Below the pieces are notes generated by a model, which searched no databases, was not told where the DNA came from, and was given only the letters and a program-made list of their open reading frames with translations. Position numbers and translations under genes: made by a program. Below are positions 32,211 to 45,500 of a DNA stretch of 64,000 nucleotides, one piece after another (the stretch's first letter is position 1; every line of letters starts with the position of its first letter). The stretch covers positions 3,802,157 to 3,866,156 of the forward strand of contig NC_049985.1 in assembly GCF_000003815.2 (NCBI RefSeq), written 5' to 3'. The stretch is from Branchiostoma floridae (taxonomy: Eukaryota > Chordata > Leptocardii > Amphioxiformes > Branchiostomatidae).

Positions 32211-32693
32211 TGCGTACCGAAGCTCACATTCCGGTTCAGGTCCGGACTCGAGTCCAGAGATTCCGGTTCAGGTCCGGTTTTTGACTTTTTAAAATTTTTC
32301 CGCATCGACACAATCATTAAGCGACTTGCCCTATATGCGAGGGCCCCTAGCGTATCCGGCGACCGCGACCACCCCTCGACCGGGCCACATGCGATTGAAA
32401 ATATTGCCGAAGACGACTGCGTCATTTTCAGAAGTGTAACAACATTGATTTTTAATGACAACTGTCGGGAAATCACGATAAAATACGGCCTTTTTGGCTT
32501 GTGCTTGACAATCTATTTTCGCAAACATACAGTTATTCTCGGGCCGGTTGGCTGCGGTTTACAAAGTGACATAGGTATCTAGCGTTGTTGTAGATGATAC
32601 TAGTATACAACAAGAAAGACATTTCCGGTTTTCCAGAAAACCGGTTTTCGACGTTCCGGTTTTAACCGGTTCGGCGTACCGGTACGCACCACA
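32211..32693. mobile_element. hAT-like MITE (TAGTGGTGCGTACC family), diverged copy
   Basis: The left end TAGTGGTGCGTACC and the right end GGTACGCACCACA are complementary. Sub-terminal words GGTTCAGGTCCGG (left) and CCGGTTTTAACCGGTTCGG (right) fill the arms. It is related to the better copy at 54248-54689. A target duplication is not clear here. Confidence 0.7.
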
Positions 32694-33002
32694 GCCTGCG
32701 ACCGTGTCTCCAGTGTTAGCAGGAGTCTGTCCTTGATGTAGCTGTGTGTGGTGGTACGTCGTAGATGGCGGATGGTTATCCGCTTGCACTTGCTACACCC
32801 GTTGAAATTTACAAACAGCGCTAACGAGGTGATGACTTTGACATTTTTTCTCATCAAGGCCATAATGATTTTGACCTTATCAAGAAAGAGAAATGTCTTT
32901 AACCATACTACAAAGCAGCTGCAAAATGAGGAAATGTATGTCATACATCGGAAAAAAAAACAGAAAATGTATAGTATACTAATTAGGGCTGGGTACCGGT
33001 GT

Positions 33003-33150
33003 GACAGTGATCTCGCCCCCCGTGATCTCGCCCCCCCCCCGGGGCGAAATCACTAGCGATCTCGCCCTCCCTGTGTAGTGATCTCGCCCCCTATCTCGCC
33101 CCCCTTTAGCGATTTCACCCCCCCCCCCCCCCCCCAAAAAAAAAGGGGGG
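33003..33150. repeat. Degenerate GTGATCTCGCCCCC tandem repeat with long poly-C
   Basis: The word (A/G)TGATCTCGCCCCC recurs at least four times, once inverted (GGGGCGAAATCAC), ending in about twenty C and nine A. A probable slippage-prone palindromic relic. Confidence 0.7.
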
Positions 33151-33859
33151 AAAATGAAATGGGGTAAAGAAAAGTAAATATGCATATCTTATCTAGTTGC
33201 AGAGATATGTTTTGGCTTTAGAAATATTGTTTATATGTCTGACTTTCAGCATCGCATTGCTCAGATATATCTGGTATGCAAAGAATTGTACATACTCTGA
33301 TAACGTAGCTTTCTCAAAGACAAGATCCTCCTTTCCATTCTGGAGCGGTGACGTTTTTTCTATTTTTTTATTTGCGATTCGCTGATTGTCGATTTTTGAC
33401 ATGGCCATGGGTTAGGGTTCTTTATGGCTATGGTGGGGTGGTGGGCTCCCCAAATCACCCTTTCCGAGCATGGCGGAACTTTGTTACCTTGTTGCGAATC
33501 GCGAATCTGCGCTTGGGCCACATCAAGTAAATTTTATGGATGACATCTGCGCGCTCATTATTTTCGGCTGATTTCAGAAAAAAACAACAGAATTTTTTCT
33601 TCCTTGGAGATGGTCGGATCATTAAGACAAAAATTGCCAAATTTATCAAATATGTTGTATTGTAGCCTTGTGATTATAACGTTACTTGTAGAAGTGACAC
33701 TTGGAAGGTACCCAGGACTGTAGTTGTAAAAGAGAAACTAGTTGGATAGTAAAGTGGCATCACTATGGAAGCCATGAGTGTAGTTATCAATTTTGTCAGT
33801 GACACCAGTCTACCACACTAGTGTCATCTTTGCTCATTTTCAGATATATTGTAGGTTGT

Positions 33860-34075
33860 GTCCTGCACTTCAACATTCTAAATTCTTGTAAATTGTTTCT
33901 GCACCCTGCTATAAATTTTGAGGAGTCGAACCTCCTCACTTTGGGGCCCTTAACCATGTAATTCCCCATAGGCGAAATACTGTGTACTGACACCTTGTGG
34001 CGGGTCGACGAGAAAAAAAAGAACTGCGTATGCACGAAGATTATCACCTGCAGGTCGGACATACCTGTACCTGCT
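33860..34075 (-). repeat. Dispersed repeat, copy B
   Basis: Inverted partner of the copy at 31760-31890. On the minus strand it reads TATTTCGCCTATGGGGAATT then ACATGGTTAAGGGCCCC and TATAGCAGGGTGCAG. Confidence 0.55.
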
Positions 34076-34201
34076 TCGAATATATGATTTAGGTTTACAT
34101 GAATGACAACATTGTCATACAGGATTGCCTTACATACACCTTGTTTATTATGGTACTAGTCTTTTCATTATACTGAAGTCGAAAAGAACACACCAGACTT
34201 G

Positions 34202-34445
34202 AGGTGCACTCTCACTGCACTTGCGTCAAGCTTGCGTCACTGTGGGGTTCGTTCACTGCGTCACTGTTTTGTTATTTTCTCCGTTCTTTATAGTTTGATA
34301 ATGCGTACTACGTAAAGGTATGACTCAGAAGACGACAAAATACACACAAAGTAAGAAACTTCGTTCTTCATCTCATAATTTCGCTGAATATCTTTCGAAC
34401 CTCGTAGTGACGCAAGCTTGACGCAAATGCAGTGAGATTGCACCT
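34202..34445. mobile_element. MITE with about 40-bp terminal inverted repeats
   Basis: AGGTGCACTCTCACTGCACT and TGCGTCAAGCTTGCGTCACT on the left face AGTGACGCAAGCTTGACGCA and AATGCAGTGAGATTGCACCT on the right. 244 bases, no frame. Confidence 0.85.
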
Positions 34446-34664
34446 TAACACCAGATATCAGTGCACAGATGTGACAGCAGCTAAGGTATACAGACTTTAC
34501 TATTTTCAACGGCCTGTCACACCTAACCTTGTACAAATGTATTACGCATTTGGTCAGTTTTCAACAACTGATCATGCTGCTGTCCTCAATTGCACAAAGA
34601 CTAAGAGAAGTAGATAGTATGATACATAAAACTAGTGCCTGATCAACTATATGATACAATAAAT

Positions 34665-34987
34665 CAGGGCTCTAGCTAGCTCGACATTTGTTTTTCCGTC
34701 AGCCAATTCCCATTGTCGCGAAAACACTATTCCAGGAGTTAAAGAGACTGAACTGAGACCTTGAAAAACTGGTTTTAATGTGATTATCGTATGCGAAAGG
34801 GCACCGACACACATTATCAACAATCATAACAATAGCAAAAAAACAGTGTGTGGCTTTTACGGCCGTGGACGGCGTCCCCAAGCAGCCTGTAGCTTCCACC
34901 AAGGAGCTTTTATCAGATTTTTGTCCGTCAAAGTTGACGGTTTGGTTTTAAAATTTTTCCGTCACACGCACACTGGCTAGAGCCCTG
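34665..34987. mobile_element. hAT-like MITE (CAGGGCTCTAGC ends)
   Basis: The left end CAGGGCTCTAGCTAG and right end CTGGCTAGAGCCCTG are complementary. The flanks CAATAAAT and CAATGAAA match in six of eight positions, consistent with an aged 8-bp duplication. Inner words TTTTTCCGTCA and TTTTTCCGTCAC recur. Confidence 0.75.
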
Positions 34988-35647
34988 CAATGAAAGCTAT
35001 TGTCGGGTTTGACTTCTTCTTTGATGTTTGTGATGCTACCTGAAGTGGAATCATACCATTTCCCCTTTAATCATGAAAGAAGTATGTATCAATATCACGA
35101 CCTGGACGACCCTAACGTATAGAAACACTAGAAAGGCCGACATTTGCTTGAGAGTATTTACAACATATTTCAGCCATCCTCCTCCCAATTCAACAATAGA
35201 CAGTTCCAAAATCACCCATGTGTGAAAATGTACTGCACTTCTGCTTAAAAGTCACTTCAACTAATCACACTTTAGCCCATAAATAAATCTTACAAAATTC
35301 CCCAGTGTAAGAATTGACTCTTCCAGTGCACTCCATGTGAATTTGCACAATAGAGCAGTCCACAAATATACCCAATGAAAACATGGCCTTTTTAATAAGA
35401 AACCCAGTTCAAAACTGAATTTAGAAAAAAAAATTCCCCGTGCATGAAAAGGTAAAAGATCAGTCGGTCCAGAAACGACGGAGATGAATCTCGTTGAAGA
35501 TATGACAGGAGAAGAAGAAAGAAGGAGAAAGAAGAAGCACGAACATTACAATTATAATTTATTTCATACCTGTGGGCTGTGGCATAGCTGAAATATAAAA
35601 ATAGTTGTCACATGACCAATCATTGTCGTGTGCAAAATTCTCTTTGC
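34988..35647. other. 3' flank and probable 3' UTR of the SLC35G-like gene
   Basis: No other gene is visible. On the minus strand this follows the stop codon at 35648. It is rich in short A-runs. Confidence 0.4.
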
Positions 35648-36670
35648 TCAGCCGTCTAAGTACAACTTCTCCATGAGTTCTCTGTGTCGCATCTCCTGAC
35701 GATGCACCCACCAAGTGTGCCCTCCTGTCACAGCAATACCCAGCACTACAAGTGAAACCCCAGCCAGTATCACAGGGCCGGGGAATTTTGACTGGAAAAT
35801 GTAGTCCAGCAGTATGGTAAAGGGTATAGTCAGCGACAGTAACGTCGCCGTAACGCCAGCTTTTTCCATCTTGAACACAAGTTTCACAGACAATGACGAG
35901 TAAAGATCACATAGACATAGTCCGATAACGTACCCCATTGTTCGTGTAGACATTGTCCATCGCGGTGTCTCAAAAATGTAGGTCAATACCAGCAACAGTA
36001 CCGTTCCTAACAGCTGTGTGTAAGTCATTACGGTCAGTATGGACATGTCCTGGAGTCCAATAAGTAATCGAATAATAACGTTATCCGGACCCTTGGTGAA
36101 AGCTGCTGCCAGTGGCAGAAGAATGGCGACCGTGAGCCACTGTGTCGAAGAAGCGGTCCCCATGCGCATTCCTACCGCCACAATGATAACTCTTACCGCA
36201 CTGCAAAGGATCCCACAGAAGTCCATGACACCCACCGTTTCTCGTAGGAAAACAAATCCTATACAGGCAGTGAAGAGAGGTACCGATCCCTGTATGATGC
36301 CAAAGGCGATCCCTGGTACAACATAAACAAAGGACATAAATGCCAAGATGGTTGCCATGTTGTCAACAACAGCTAACAGGAACAGGAACATCGCTTGCGG
36401 TGTGTCGTCTGCTGTCAACTTTGGTCTAAAGCATGGCAGGACGATGAGACAAAAAAGGAACTGCACAAGTTTTGCCAAGAATATTAGCTGTAGTCCTGGC
36501 ATACCTGCCTGACTACTCAAGGCCATAAACTCTGCTGCGAAGGCGCTTGATACTGAATAAGAAACAGCACACAGCAGACTTGCGGCAGATCTCAGGTTAA
36601 CTGCTGTCTTTGAAAACATAGAGTCCGCCGTGGGTTCCTCGTGAAAAGTTTTACCTGTAGTTGTCGCCAT
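35648..36670 (-). CDS. SLC35G-like drug/metabolite transporter (EamA), intronless
   Basis: An uninterrupted 340-codon frame. It encodes a polytopic protein with about ten hydrophobic segments in two halves, as in EamA/DMT-superfamily carriers. Recognisable EamA features include SAASLLCAVSYSVSSAFAAE at the start of the first half, then FMSFVYVVPGIAFGIIQGSV and PLFTACIGFVFLRETVG at its end, and GVTATLLSLTIPFTILLDYI closing the second. The tail is short, charged and cytosolic (HRQEMRHRELMEKLYLDG). The length of 340 matches solute carrier family 35 member G proteins, which are often single-exon. The substrate is unknown; family members act in plasma or endomembranes. The ATG at 36670 is the first in frame. 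Lack of introns suggests an origin by retroposition of an older family member, but the frame is intact. Confidence 0.88.
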   Translation of the reverse strand: MATTTGKTFHEEPTADSMFSKTAVNLRSAASLLCAVSYSVSSAFAAEFMALSSQAGMPGLQLIFLAKLVQFLFCLIVLPCFRPKLTADDTPQAMFLFLLAVVDNMATILAFMSFVYVVPGIAFGIIQGSVPLFTACIGFVFLRETVGVMDFCGILCSAVRVIIVAVGMRMGTASSTQWLTVAILLPLAAAFTKGPDNVIIRLLIGLQDMSILTVMTYTQLLGTVLLLVLTYIFETPRWTMSTRTMGYVIGLCLCDLYSSLSVKLVFKMEKAGVTATLLSLTIPFTILLDYIFQSKFPGPVILAGVSLVVLGIAVTGGHTWWVHRQEMRHRELMEKLYLDG

Positions 36671-37114
36671 GTTTTCAATGATGACGTGTCGCTATTCTGT
36701 GTGACCTGGTGCAAGTACTCGCTGACTCAGATCCTCCAAAAGACCATACCAACCGGTTTACAAGAGCTGTCGCTGGGCGTGTGTCATCAGAGTATAGAGT
36801 CCAACAGAACAAGTTGTTTTAGAGCAAATCTTTCACCTCCAGCGCCACATTCTCCATTCCGGTGTCTGGTGAGTATTCTGACTGTTCTCCTTGTCTGTCT
36901 GAATCTGGAAATAGCTGACCTGGTACGAAAAGTACTAGTAACACGGTGATAGCCCGAAGCAGAATGACACAAATACCCGCCCATCACGTTAATAGAAACA
37001 GGTCTTCATAGGCAGTCCGGTCTCAGGAGACTATCAGTGCGCCTCTGGGAGGTTGACGTCTGTTGTGGCTTCTGATGTGGTTCAGGAGCCCACTCCGTGA
37101 TCAACAGACTGTGA

Positions 37115-37305
37115 CTGCAGAAACTTTCCCGGTGGTTTAATGTTCGCGGTTTTCGCGGCGGTCGCTCCATCGCGAATTTAAAACCACCGCGAGCATTTTT
37201 GCTAGGCAGTAAGAGACTACAGTGCATGGTGCTACAGCGAAAAGTCCATTTTCCTGCTACCGCGAAATTAAATCTCCGTGAACTTAAAAGCATTTGCAGT
37301 ACTCT
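37115..37305. mobile_element. MITE (GTTCGCGGTTTT family), copy 1
   Basis: GGTGGTTTAATGTTCGCGG, TTTTCGCGGCGGTCGC, TAAAACCACCGCGAGC, CGAAAAGTCC, CCGCGAAATTAAAT and GTGAACTTAAA occur in the same order as in 39671-39863. It lies 445 bases upstream of the SLC35G-like start. Confidence 0.75.
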
Positions 37306-37867
37306 GTTGCACTCTGTACACGTATGCTGTCCCGTTGGGGGTGCGTTTGCTGCTACATCATTTCATTTTTTCCGCTTCTTCTCTGCCACTTCTCCCCTTT
37401 TCCTGTCGGCATCCCACACACCGTTGTGCACAGCTGTGTGCCAGGCTAGGAAATTAGAAAATGTGTTTCCTATTCGATACTAAAGAATTGTGCTCATCTC
37501 TCTTCAAAATTTTAGCTGAAGCCTTCCAATAGATTTAACTGTGAGTTCGAATGATTGAAATTTTCATATTTAGTTTTCTTTACAAAGTGTGCAACGATCG
37601 CGTCTTCGATATTCTTTTATTCAACACAAGTCAAACTTATTACAAATTTGATTCAAAAACCATCTCGGTGACTTTGAATGGGCCCTATTATTGGTAAGTA
37701 ATCTTTTTCGATCTCATAGTAATTCCTATGACCGTACCAGATTGCTGTCCTTCATTGCTGCCAAAGTCCATTCAGTGCGTAGCAATAGAAGACTCTGGGG
37801 TCGGCTGTGTCATCAGTGGTAACCGGTGAGGGTTATTGTTATATGCAGGGTCCATCCACTGGTTGTG

Positions 37868-38088
37868 TAACGCTGGTTCACCTTTATCTCCGAGGTAACC
37901 TATATAATGTTGTTGTGAAAACAGGGTATTTAGGGATGACACGTCGACGGACGGTAGTTTCAACCTGTAATGTTTCAAAACATTGTAATTTGAAACTACC
38001 TTTCGTCGAACTGATAATCCTAAACACCCTGCCACGTTTCAATACGACGGATATAGGTTACCCCGCAGATAAAGGTGAACTAATATTA
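37868..38088. mobile_element. Palindromic MITE (TAACGCTAGTTCACC family), copy 1
   Basis: TAACGCTGGTTCACCTTTAT and GAGGTAACCTATATAA on the left pair with GGATATAGGTTACCCCG and GATAAAGGTGAACTAATATTA on the right. The middle holds the inverted pair GGTAGTTTCAA/TTGAAACTACC. Nearly the whole 220 bases fold back. Three more full copies lie at 43892, 48657 and 52105. Confidence 0.85.
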
Positions 38089-38215
38089 ACAGTAATTCCA
38101 AGCAGATCCACCGGGGAAAAGCAGTATCCAAAGGCGTAATACTACTGGTCCCAGAGGGTCATTAGATAGCCTTTAGCTCTTTGGGCACTGTCTTGGTAGA
38201 TCTGATTTGAGATTA

Positions 38216-38455
38216 CCACGTTACACAATTACAACCAGGTGGCGTCGTGTATGGTATAACTGTAGAGCGCTCGACTCAGAATCTACGAAGCATGCACGAG
38301 TCGACGAATATCACCTGCTCGAAGAATGTACCCACCGTGCCCCCGACGTTGTGCCATTGGGAAAGGCACTTTACACGACCTTCCTCACTTCACCCAGATG
38401 TAAAAATGGGTACCTGACTTCGGTCGGGGAGGCAAAAGGAAATGCTACCTTTACC
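38216..38455 (+). mobile_element. tRNA-derived SINE
   Basis: GTGGCGTCGTGTATGGTATA (degenerate A-box region), then GGAAAGGCACTTTACACGAC, CTTCCTCACTTCACCCAG and AAATGGGTACCTGACTTCGG follow the family order. The copy ends in a short A/T-rich tail. Confidence 0.75.
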
Positions 38456-39524
38456 TAATTTAAAAACTCACAGAGGCTCTGGGATATCACATCGAAACAT
38501 CAACCGATCTGTAAAAATCGCGCAATGATAAGAATATGTGCACTAGGCGTATTACCAGCGAATCAATAGCTCACATACCGGTCGGACAAGCAATTTTCCT
38601 GCCGGCGGGCTTTTGGCACCAATGTAGAGTCAACAGGTGTCAGCATGTGTGTCAACTGATTACATCTTAAGTAGATAGGCAGAAGTGGTGAAGACATATT
38701 TAGGTGATTGAGTCCGATATATTGCGTTGTCGGCCTATTTGGACTTTACCGATACTTAATGATTAATAGCGTTACTGGCACTCCTACATTTACCGTTAAG
38801 CGTTGCCGGGATCCCCCCATGCAAACCCTCACAAGTAGCGTGCTGAGCAGAAATTTTTAAGCGTCGAAGCTGCTTACTTATGTACCGGCGACGATAATAA
38901 CTAGTCGTATAAAAGCCTTAACGTTCAGAACATGTTTAGCTGAACCCTACATCTGCTTGAAGATGCTGACTTCCGACCTTTGAACCCTGTTACTTAAAAC
39001 TGACCTTTGAGCCCTTTAGACCCGATTACTTATAAACTGGGTCTACCGTGGCAAGCCATTCAGGTAAAAGCGTGCCAGATAGAGTAAGCGGTGTGGGCAC
39101 TAATACAGATGCGACTAGTTCAGCAATAGTGTCTAATGTCGTTGTGGCCTGAAGTTTGTTGATAACATTATAAGCAAACTAAGGTAAGTTAATGTGTGCC
39201 ACTGGGTTTACGGAAAAATCCGGGCTGTAACATTGAGGGCCGGCCAGCTGGTGAGGTGGTAGTGGTGAGGTACAACTTCAGACCATTTAACGCCTGAGGT
39301 CAGATTTCATGATAATTGTATTAGCTTAGAATCTATGTATAGGTTGCACTATTAAACTGACTCATTTACTAACTGTTCGACCAATGGCAATTAGCAGCTT
39401 GAGAAATGATTTTTGTATTTTAATGTTTTTATTTCATTTTGCATCTCTAAGCAGAGGTGGGCGGGACTACAATCAGTCTATTGACCTGGGTTGACTTTTT
39501 TTTAAATCCTGTAGATTATTGAGC

Positions 39525-42500
39525 ATGCTGTCAGGCAAGGTAGCAGTGGTGACAGGTGCCACCAGGGGGATAGGGAAGGGCATTGCACTGCAGCTGGGGG
39601 AGGCAGGAGCTACAGTCTACATCACAGGTGGGGACTTTGTACTTCCAGAAACTTTATCATTGGTATGGTACTGTAAATGCAGAAATGTTTACGGTGGATT
39701 AATGTTCACGGTTTTCGCGGTGACCACTCCACCGCGAAATTAAAACCACCGCGGACATTTTCTATTATGGTAAGAGACTGCAGTCTATCATGTTACCGCG
39801 AAAAGTCCTTTTTTCCTCTACCGCAAAATTGAATCCCCGCGAACTTAAATGCATTTACAGTACTTACTCTCTGGGAGCAGGTGAACCAGACCTGGACCTG
39901 AATTTTCTTTACCGCAGTACCCAGAGCTAATACTGCACAACTGGGGTGTTAATGCTATGCCACCATTTTGAATTATTCAATACACTGGTTACCTATACAG
40001 GGTTGGACAAGTCCACTAGCCCTACTGTCCAGGGCAAGTGAAAATGCTGATCGGGCAAGTGCATGACCTAGCCCACTTGCCCGATCTTGCAAGTAAGATT
40101 TTTCCATGAGCGAGATTTTGACATACTTGTTACTTTTCACAGTCATGGCATGTAGCATCGGTCAACACAGAAAAATTGAGTTGATAATAGAAGAAGTACA
40201 TTGCTGGAAGTGAAAATATGTAGAGGAATGTCATTTTTTGGGCAAGTGAAAAGATGGTTTGGGCAAGTAAATATTTTTTGTACTTGCCCGATATGACAAG
40301 TGAATTTTAGAAAACTTGTCCAACCCTGCTATAATGTTTCTGTTTTGGTTTCTTTGTCCACAGGTCGCACCTTACAGCCCACAGGCAAGGGGACATCACT
40401 TATTGAATGTGCAGAAGAGGTAACTGTTATATGTTAACTTTACATACTTAGTTTATAACGTTAATAGGCAAATTGCCAATTTCAGTATTCAATACTCACA
40501 TGAACACATACTAGTAATTCTTCATTGCAACAAATCAGATAAAACGCAATAGTAATGAGAATGAGTAAATCTTTTTCTCAAAATAAAACATTTCAAGAAG
40601 TCTTACCCTATAAGTTAGAACTGTTGAAGTAGGTAGATTTATTAATTAGTAATAAAAAAAATGATATCTTACTAGGTTAACCCACAGATTAAAGTGAACT
40701 AGTGTTACATGCTGTGGTATGATTTTTGTGTGGCAGATATCTTTTAATATCAGGAAAACGTGGTGCAAGTTTGGGCCACCTATAGTTGTAGATATGCATT
40801 TCATAAGGGACGTATCACTTGAGTATATCATATCAAGCTACAAGTTGAAATTCAACTTAAACTTGACTGTATTCTTGAATGTAAGTTCATTTGTGATGGT
40901 AGTAATAACTTTATGTTACAATTGTAAACTTTATATCCGTACACAAAATAAAGCGCTTACCACTTCAAGCTTTCAATAAGTCCTCTGATCCTTCTCAAGT
41001 TCAAATGACCCAAATCCGAAGTCACACATCCAGACTGTTAGTGTGACGTCAGGGGTCAAAAGTGATTGGAAGTCGATATCGGCCCCCGTCTCGGTTGAGG
41101 TAAGGTTGGTGGGCTCCGACGTCAATGGCCTCTTCTGTCTGTTCTAACCCAGATTGAGAAACGCGGAGGAAAGTGCATCCCTGTGCAGTGTGATCATGAG
41201 AAGGACGATAACATCAAGGCGCTGTTTGATCGGATTGAGCGTGAACAGAATGGACAGCTGGACATACTGGTCAACAATGCCTATAAAGCTGTTACAGTAA
41301 GAAAAATTAATTTTCGAAAAAATATTCTCAATGCACAACCTTGGATAGATAGAATTTCACGCTTTGGTAATAAAATTTATGATTTACTTTACCGTAAATT
41401 TTGGAGGTCCAGCAGTTAAACTTAATGGCGATTTAATTTGTTCTTGCAAATGGCTTTAAGAATGAGTTAATTGAATTAGTTCAGTGGAAGTTTGTTAAAT
41501 TAAAGTTAAAGCATATATAGCAGAAGCCGCAGCAGTAAATTGCATGTCCTATTTGACAGTGAATTTTGCGCAATTATCCGGATGGTGTAATAACGCATAG
41601 TTATCTACCTGGTTTAGGATTTCGGGATTCCGTGCAGTTAACAGAAGTGTGCGTTAATCTGTTGTGCAATTAACCGGCTTCCACTGTACTGCAGTGCTAA
41701 ATGGTGCTGTGCATCAATTGTTAGAAACATTAATAATTTCGAAAAAGCAGCCAGTTTTTAGATTCTTATGTCTTTTATTATGTCTAGGGCATCTTTGAAA
41801 GTGAGAAGAAATCATTCTGGGAACAAGACCCAGGATTCTGGGATGAAGTGAACAATGTTGGCTTAAGGTAATAAGTAACAAGGATATAGTAGGACATAGT
41901 ATGAAATTAAGATTCTGTAAGTTAACGTTTATATTCAGATTCTATCTTCCAGGCATGGTTTCTTGAACAGTACCAAATTTCACCTTTAATAGGCGACAGT
42001 ATAATTCCGGACAAACACTATAATTCCTGAAAACCTGAATAATTTCAAAATAGATTGACCAGATGAATTGATAATTTGCAGGTATTATATATCAAAGGAT
42101 AATGAATATGTAGGTAATAGTAACTCTTATGTCTCCATGATGATAGGTCTGCAGAATCTGGCTCAGAACCCCAGAATTCTAGGGATTTACTTTTGCAGTA
42201 GCGGGAAAATAGAGTATTCGCGGTGGTTTTAAGTCTGTGGTAGCACGATTGACTGCAGTCTAATACAATTATGGAAGAATGTTACAGAAATCTCAATTAT
42301 GTATCATATCATAATTTCAGGAATCACTACATCTGCTCTGTGTACGCAGCCCGATTGATGGTACTGCAGAAGAAAGGGCTCATCGTGAACATTTCCAGTC
42401 CCGGAGGGCTTCAATACGTCTTCAATGTGGCATATGGCATTGGCAAAACAGCAGTATGTTTCAGTTTGTTTTCTTAGAAACATTTAACAGTTATATAAAT

Positions 42501-45500
42501 TTGTAGGATCAAATGTGACTGTATTGCGCTTTGGTCTTGGTACCATTTGCATAGACCAGGTACGATGCTGTTTTTTCTGAAAATTTATTATTTTGGTCAA
42601 GGACAAATCACTTATACCTACTAGTAGGCATTATAATCAGTATATCTTTTTGTTTTTTGGTTGAAAATAACCACAACGGTCAGATCTGCCTGAGTGGTAG
42701 GAGGCACATTTCAAAGTTGGTAGAATTAGTCATAAATCGGTCTACGGGGAAGGCTACTAATTCGCAGGGAGGTATTGCTTTTGGTCTGTCTTATACTGTA
42801 TATACAAGTAGCCTGAGTGCCATCCTGGCTAACCACTAGGCTAACTGTCTATATGTTTGTGTCTTTGAACCTATTTTCGATATGCTAGCTGCACGGTGTT
42901 GTAGTGTTGTTGCATTTAGTTCAGGTGAAGTATTGTTCTTGTTTAGTTTTAACAGGGGACAGTTATACTATGGACAGACACTCTTATTCTGGAAAACGAT
43001 AATAATTTCAAAATAGATTGACCAGATGAATTGATAATTGCAGGCATGATATATCAAAGGAGAATGAATTTTTTTTTTATGTAGGTAATGCAATAAGATG
43101 TCTTCAAAATCATACATTCTGCAGAATTGTGGCTCAGGGTCCCAGAATTCTGACTCAAAGCTAGAGTTCTGGCATCAAAATTCTGTCTCAGAGCCAGAAT
43201 TTTGACAGAATTCCCAGAATTCTCCAGAATTGGCTTTCTTCACGGAGACATCTAAATTGCAACCAAAAATTTATCATCCTTTGAAATATTATACCTACAA
43301 ATAACATTACTCAACTGGTCAATCTATTTTGATATCATTACGGTTTTCCGGAATGAAAGTGCTTGTCCGGAATCATACTGTCACCTGTTTTTTTCTTCTT
43401 TCCATTTTAACCATGTGTAGTGTGACCGTATGGCAGCTGATTGTGCACATGAACTGAGGAAGCACAACGTGGCCTTCGTCTCCTTATGGCCCGGTGCGGT
43501 GAAGACTGAGCTCGTCACAGACCTCCTTACAGAAAGGCCAGAAAGCGAGGTAACTTTTTCCCTTTCGTCATCCGTCCTGTAACTCTTACCAAGCTGATTT
43601 CTGTTGTAAATGATAGACATTATTGGCTAGATTAACATTTACCCAAAGATAAGGACTATACAGTAACAATTGTGCTTTTGTTCCTCATGATTACTGCAGC
43701 ATACTGACTGGTAGGTCAAATAGTTATTTTACAGGGAGAACTGCTTACAAACTTTCATGCTCAATTCTTTTTTTGTGTGTGCAGACTGCTAAAATGTTTG
43801 CCCACACCGAGACAGTTGAGTTTTCTGGGAAGTCCATAGTTCATCTGGCATCAGGTAGGTATTTCAAGTGTTTTTTTAATATCTTAAATTGTAACGCTAG
43901 TTGACCTTTGTCCTTGGGGTAACCTATATCCGTTGCATTTCAAAACCTAGTGTTTAGGGATATAAAATCAGTTTCAAACTGCAATGATTTTCAAAATATT
44001 GAAATTTGAAACCACGTCCGTTGACTTGATGTCCCTAAACACCATGTTTGTAGAAACAACGGATAAAGGTCACCCTACAGATATTTTTAGCTGATCTAAT
44101 GTTACCCATGGCCCAAGTATCCAAAACGTTTCTCGAACTCCATGCTTTGGGGGAGCAGAGAGGTCTGCTGCTCTGTAGAAACAAGAGCTTGAAAAATTAT
44201 TTGATTTTTCTTTCTACATCTGTTAGAAATTTGAAAACTTCACAATACCACCCGATTGATAAAAAGGCTAACTTGTTTGTAACAGAGGCTAATGACATAT
44301 AACTTTTGATGATGTTTTTCTTATCATAACACACAGACCCAAACATAATGCAGAAGTCTGGTAGAATCCTGTTCACTTGTCTGCTGGCTGAGGAATATGG
44401 CTTTACAGACATTGATGGTAAGTATTTCAACTTTTTACATGAGACACACAAACATGACTGTTACAGATGTTGATAGATATAAAGCACAAGCAATAAAGGA
44501 ATAATGCTGTGTGTCACATTCAGTACTATTGACAGGGATAGTGTGACCCATTCAGTACCAACGACAAGAATAGTGTTGCCCATTCAGTACTATTGACAGG
44601 GATAGTGTGACCCATTCTGAAGAAAGGACAGGGATAGTGAGGCCCATTCAGTACCAAGGACAGGGATAGTGAGGCCCATTCAGTACCAAGGACAGGGATA
44701 GTGTGACCCATTCAGTACCAAGGACAGGGATAGTGTGACCCATTCAGTACCAAGGACAGGGATAGTGTGTCCCATTCAGTACTAAGGGCAGGGATAGTGT
44801 GACCCATTCTGAAGGAAGGACAGGGATAGTGTGACCCATTCAGTAACAAGGACAGGGATAGTGAGGCCCATTCAGTACCAAGGACAGTGATAGTGTGACC
44901 AATTCAGTACCAAGGACAGGGATAGTGTGACCCATTCAGTACCAAGGACAGGGATAGTGTGACCCATTCAGTACCAAGGACAGGGATAGTGTGACCCATT
45001 CAGTACCAAGGACAGGGATAGTGAGACCCATTCAGTACCAAGGACAGGGATAGTGAGGCCCATTCAGTACCAAGGACAGGGATAGTGAGGCCCATTCAGT
45101 ACCAAGGACAGGGATAGTGAGGCCCATTCAGTACCAAGGACAGAGATAGTGAGGCCCATTCAGTACCAAGGACAGGGGTAAGGAGGCCCATTCAGTGCCA
45201 AGGACAGGGATAGTAATGCCCATTCAGTACCAAGGACAGGGATATTGTGTCTTATTCAGTCCAAGGACAGAGATAGTGAGGCCCATTCAGTACCAAGGGC
45301 AGGGATATTGAGTTCCATTCAGTACCAAGGACAGGGATAGTGAGGTCCATTCAGTGCCAAGGACAGGGATAGTGAGTCCCATTCAGTACCAAGGACAGAG
45401 ATAGTGAGTCCCATTCAGTACCAAGGGCAGGGATATTGAGTTCCATTCAGTACCAAGGACAGGGATAGTGAGGCCCATTCAGTGCCAAGGACAGGGATAG

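Noticed and set aside
36039-36326. 95-codon frame on the plus strand
   Set aside because: It is antisense to the intact SLC35G-like gene and has no features of its own.
39519-39524. Upstream TTG as the start of DHRS1
   Set aside because: TTG is not a normal nuclear start. It lies just after a splice acceptor, and the ATG at 39525 gives the expected SDR N terminus.
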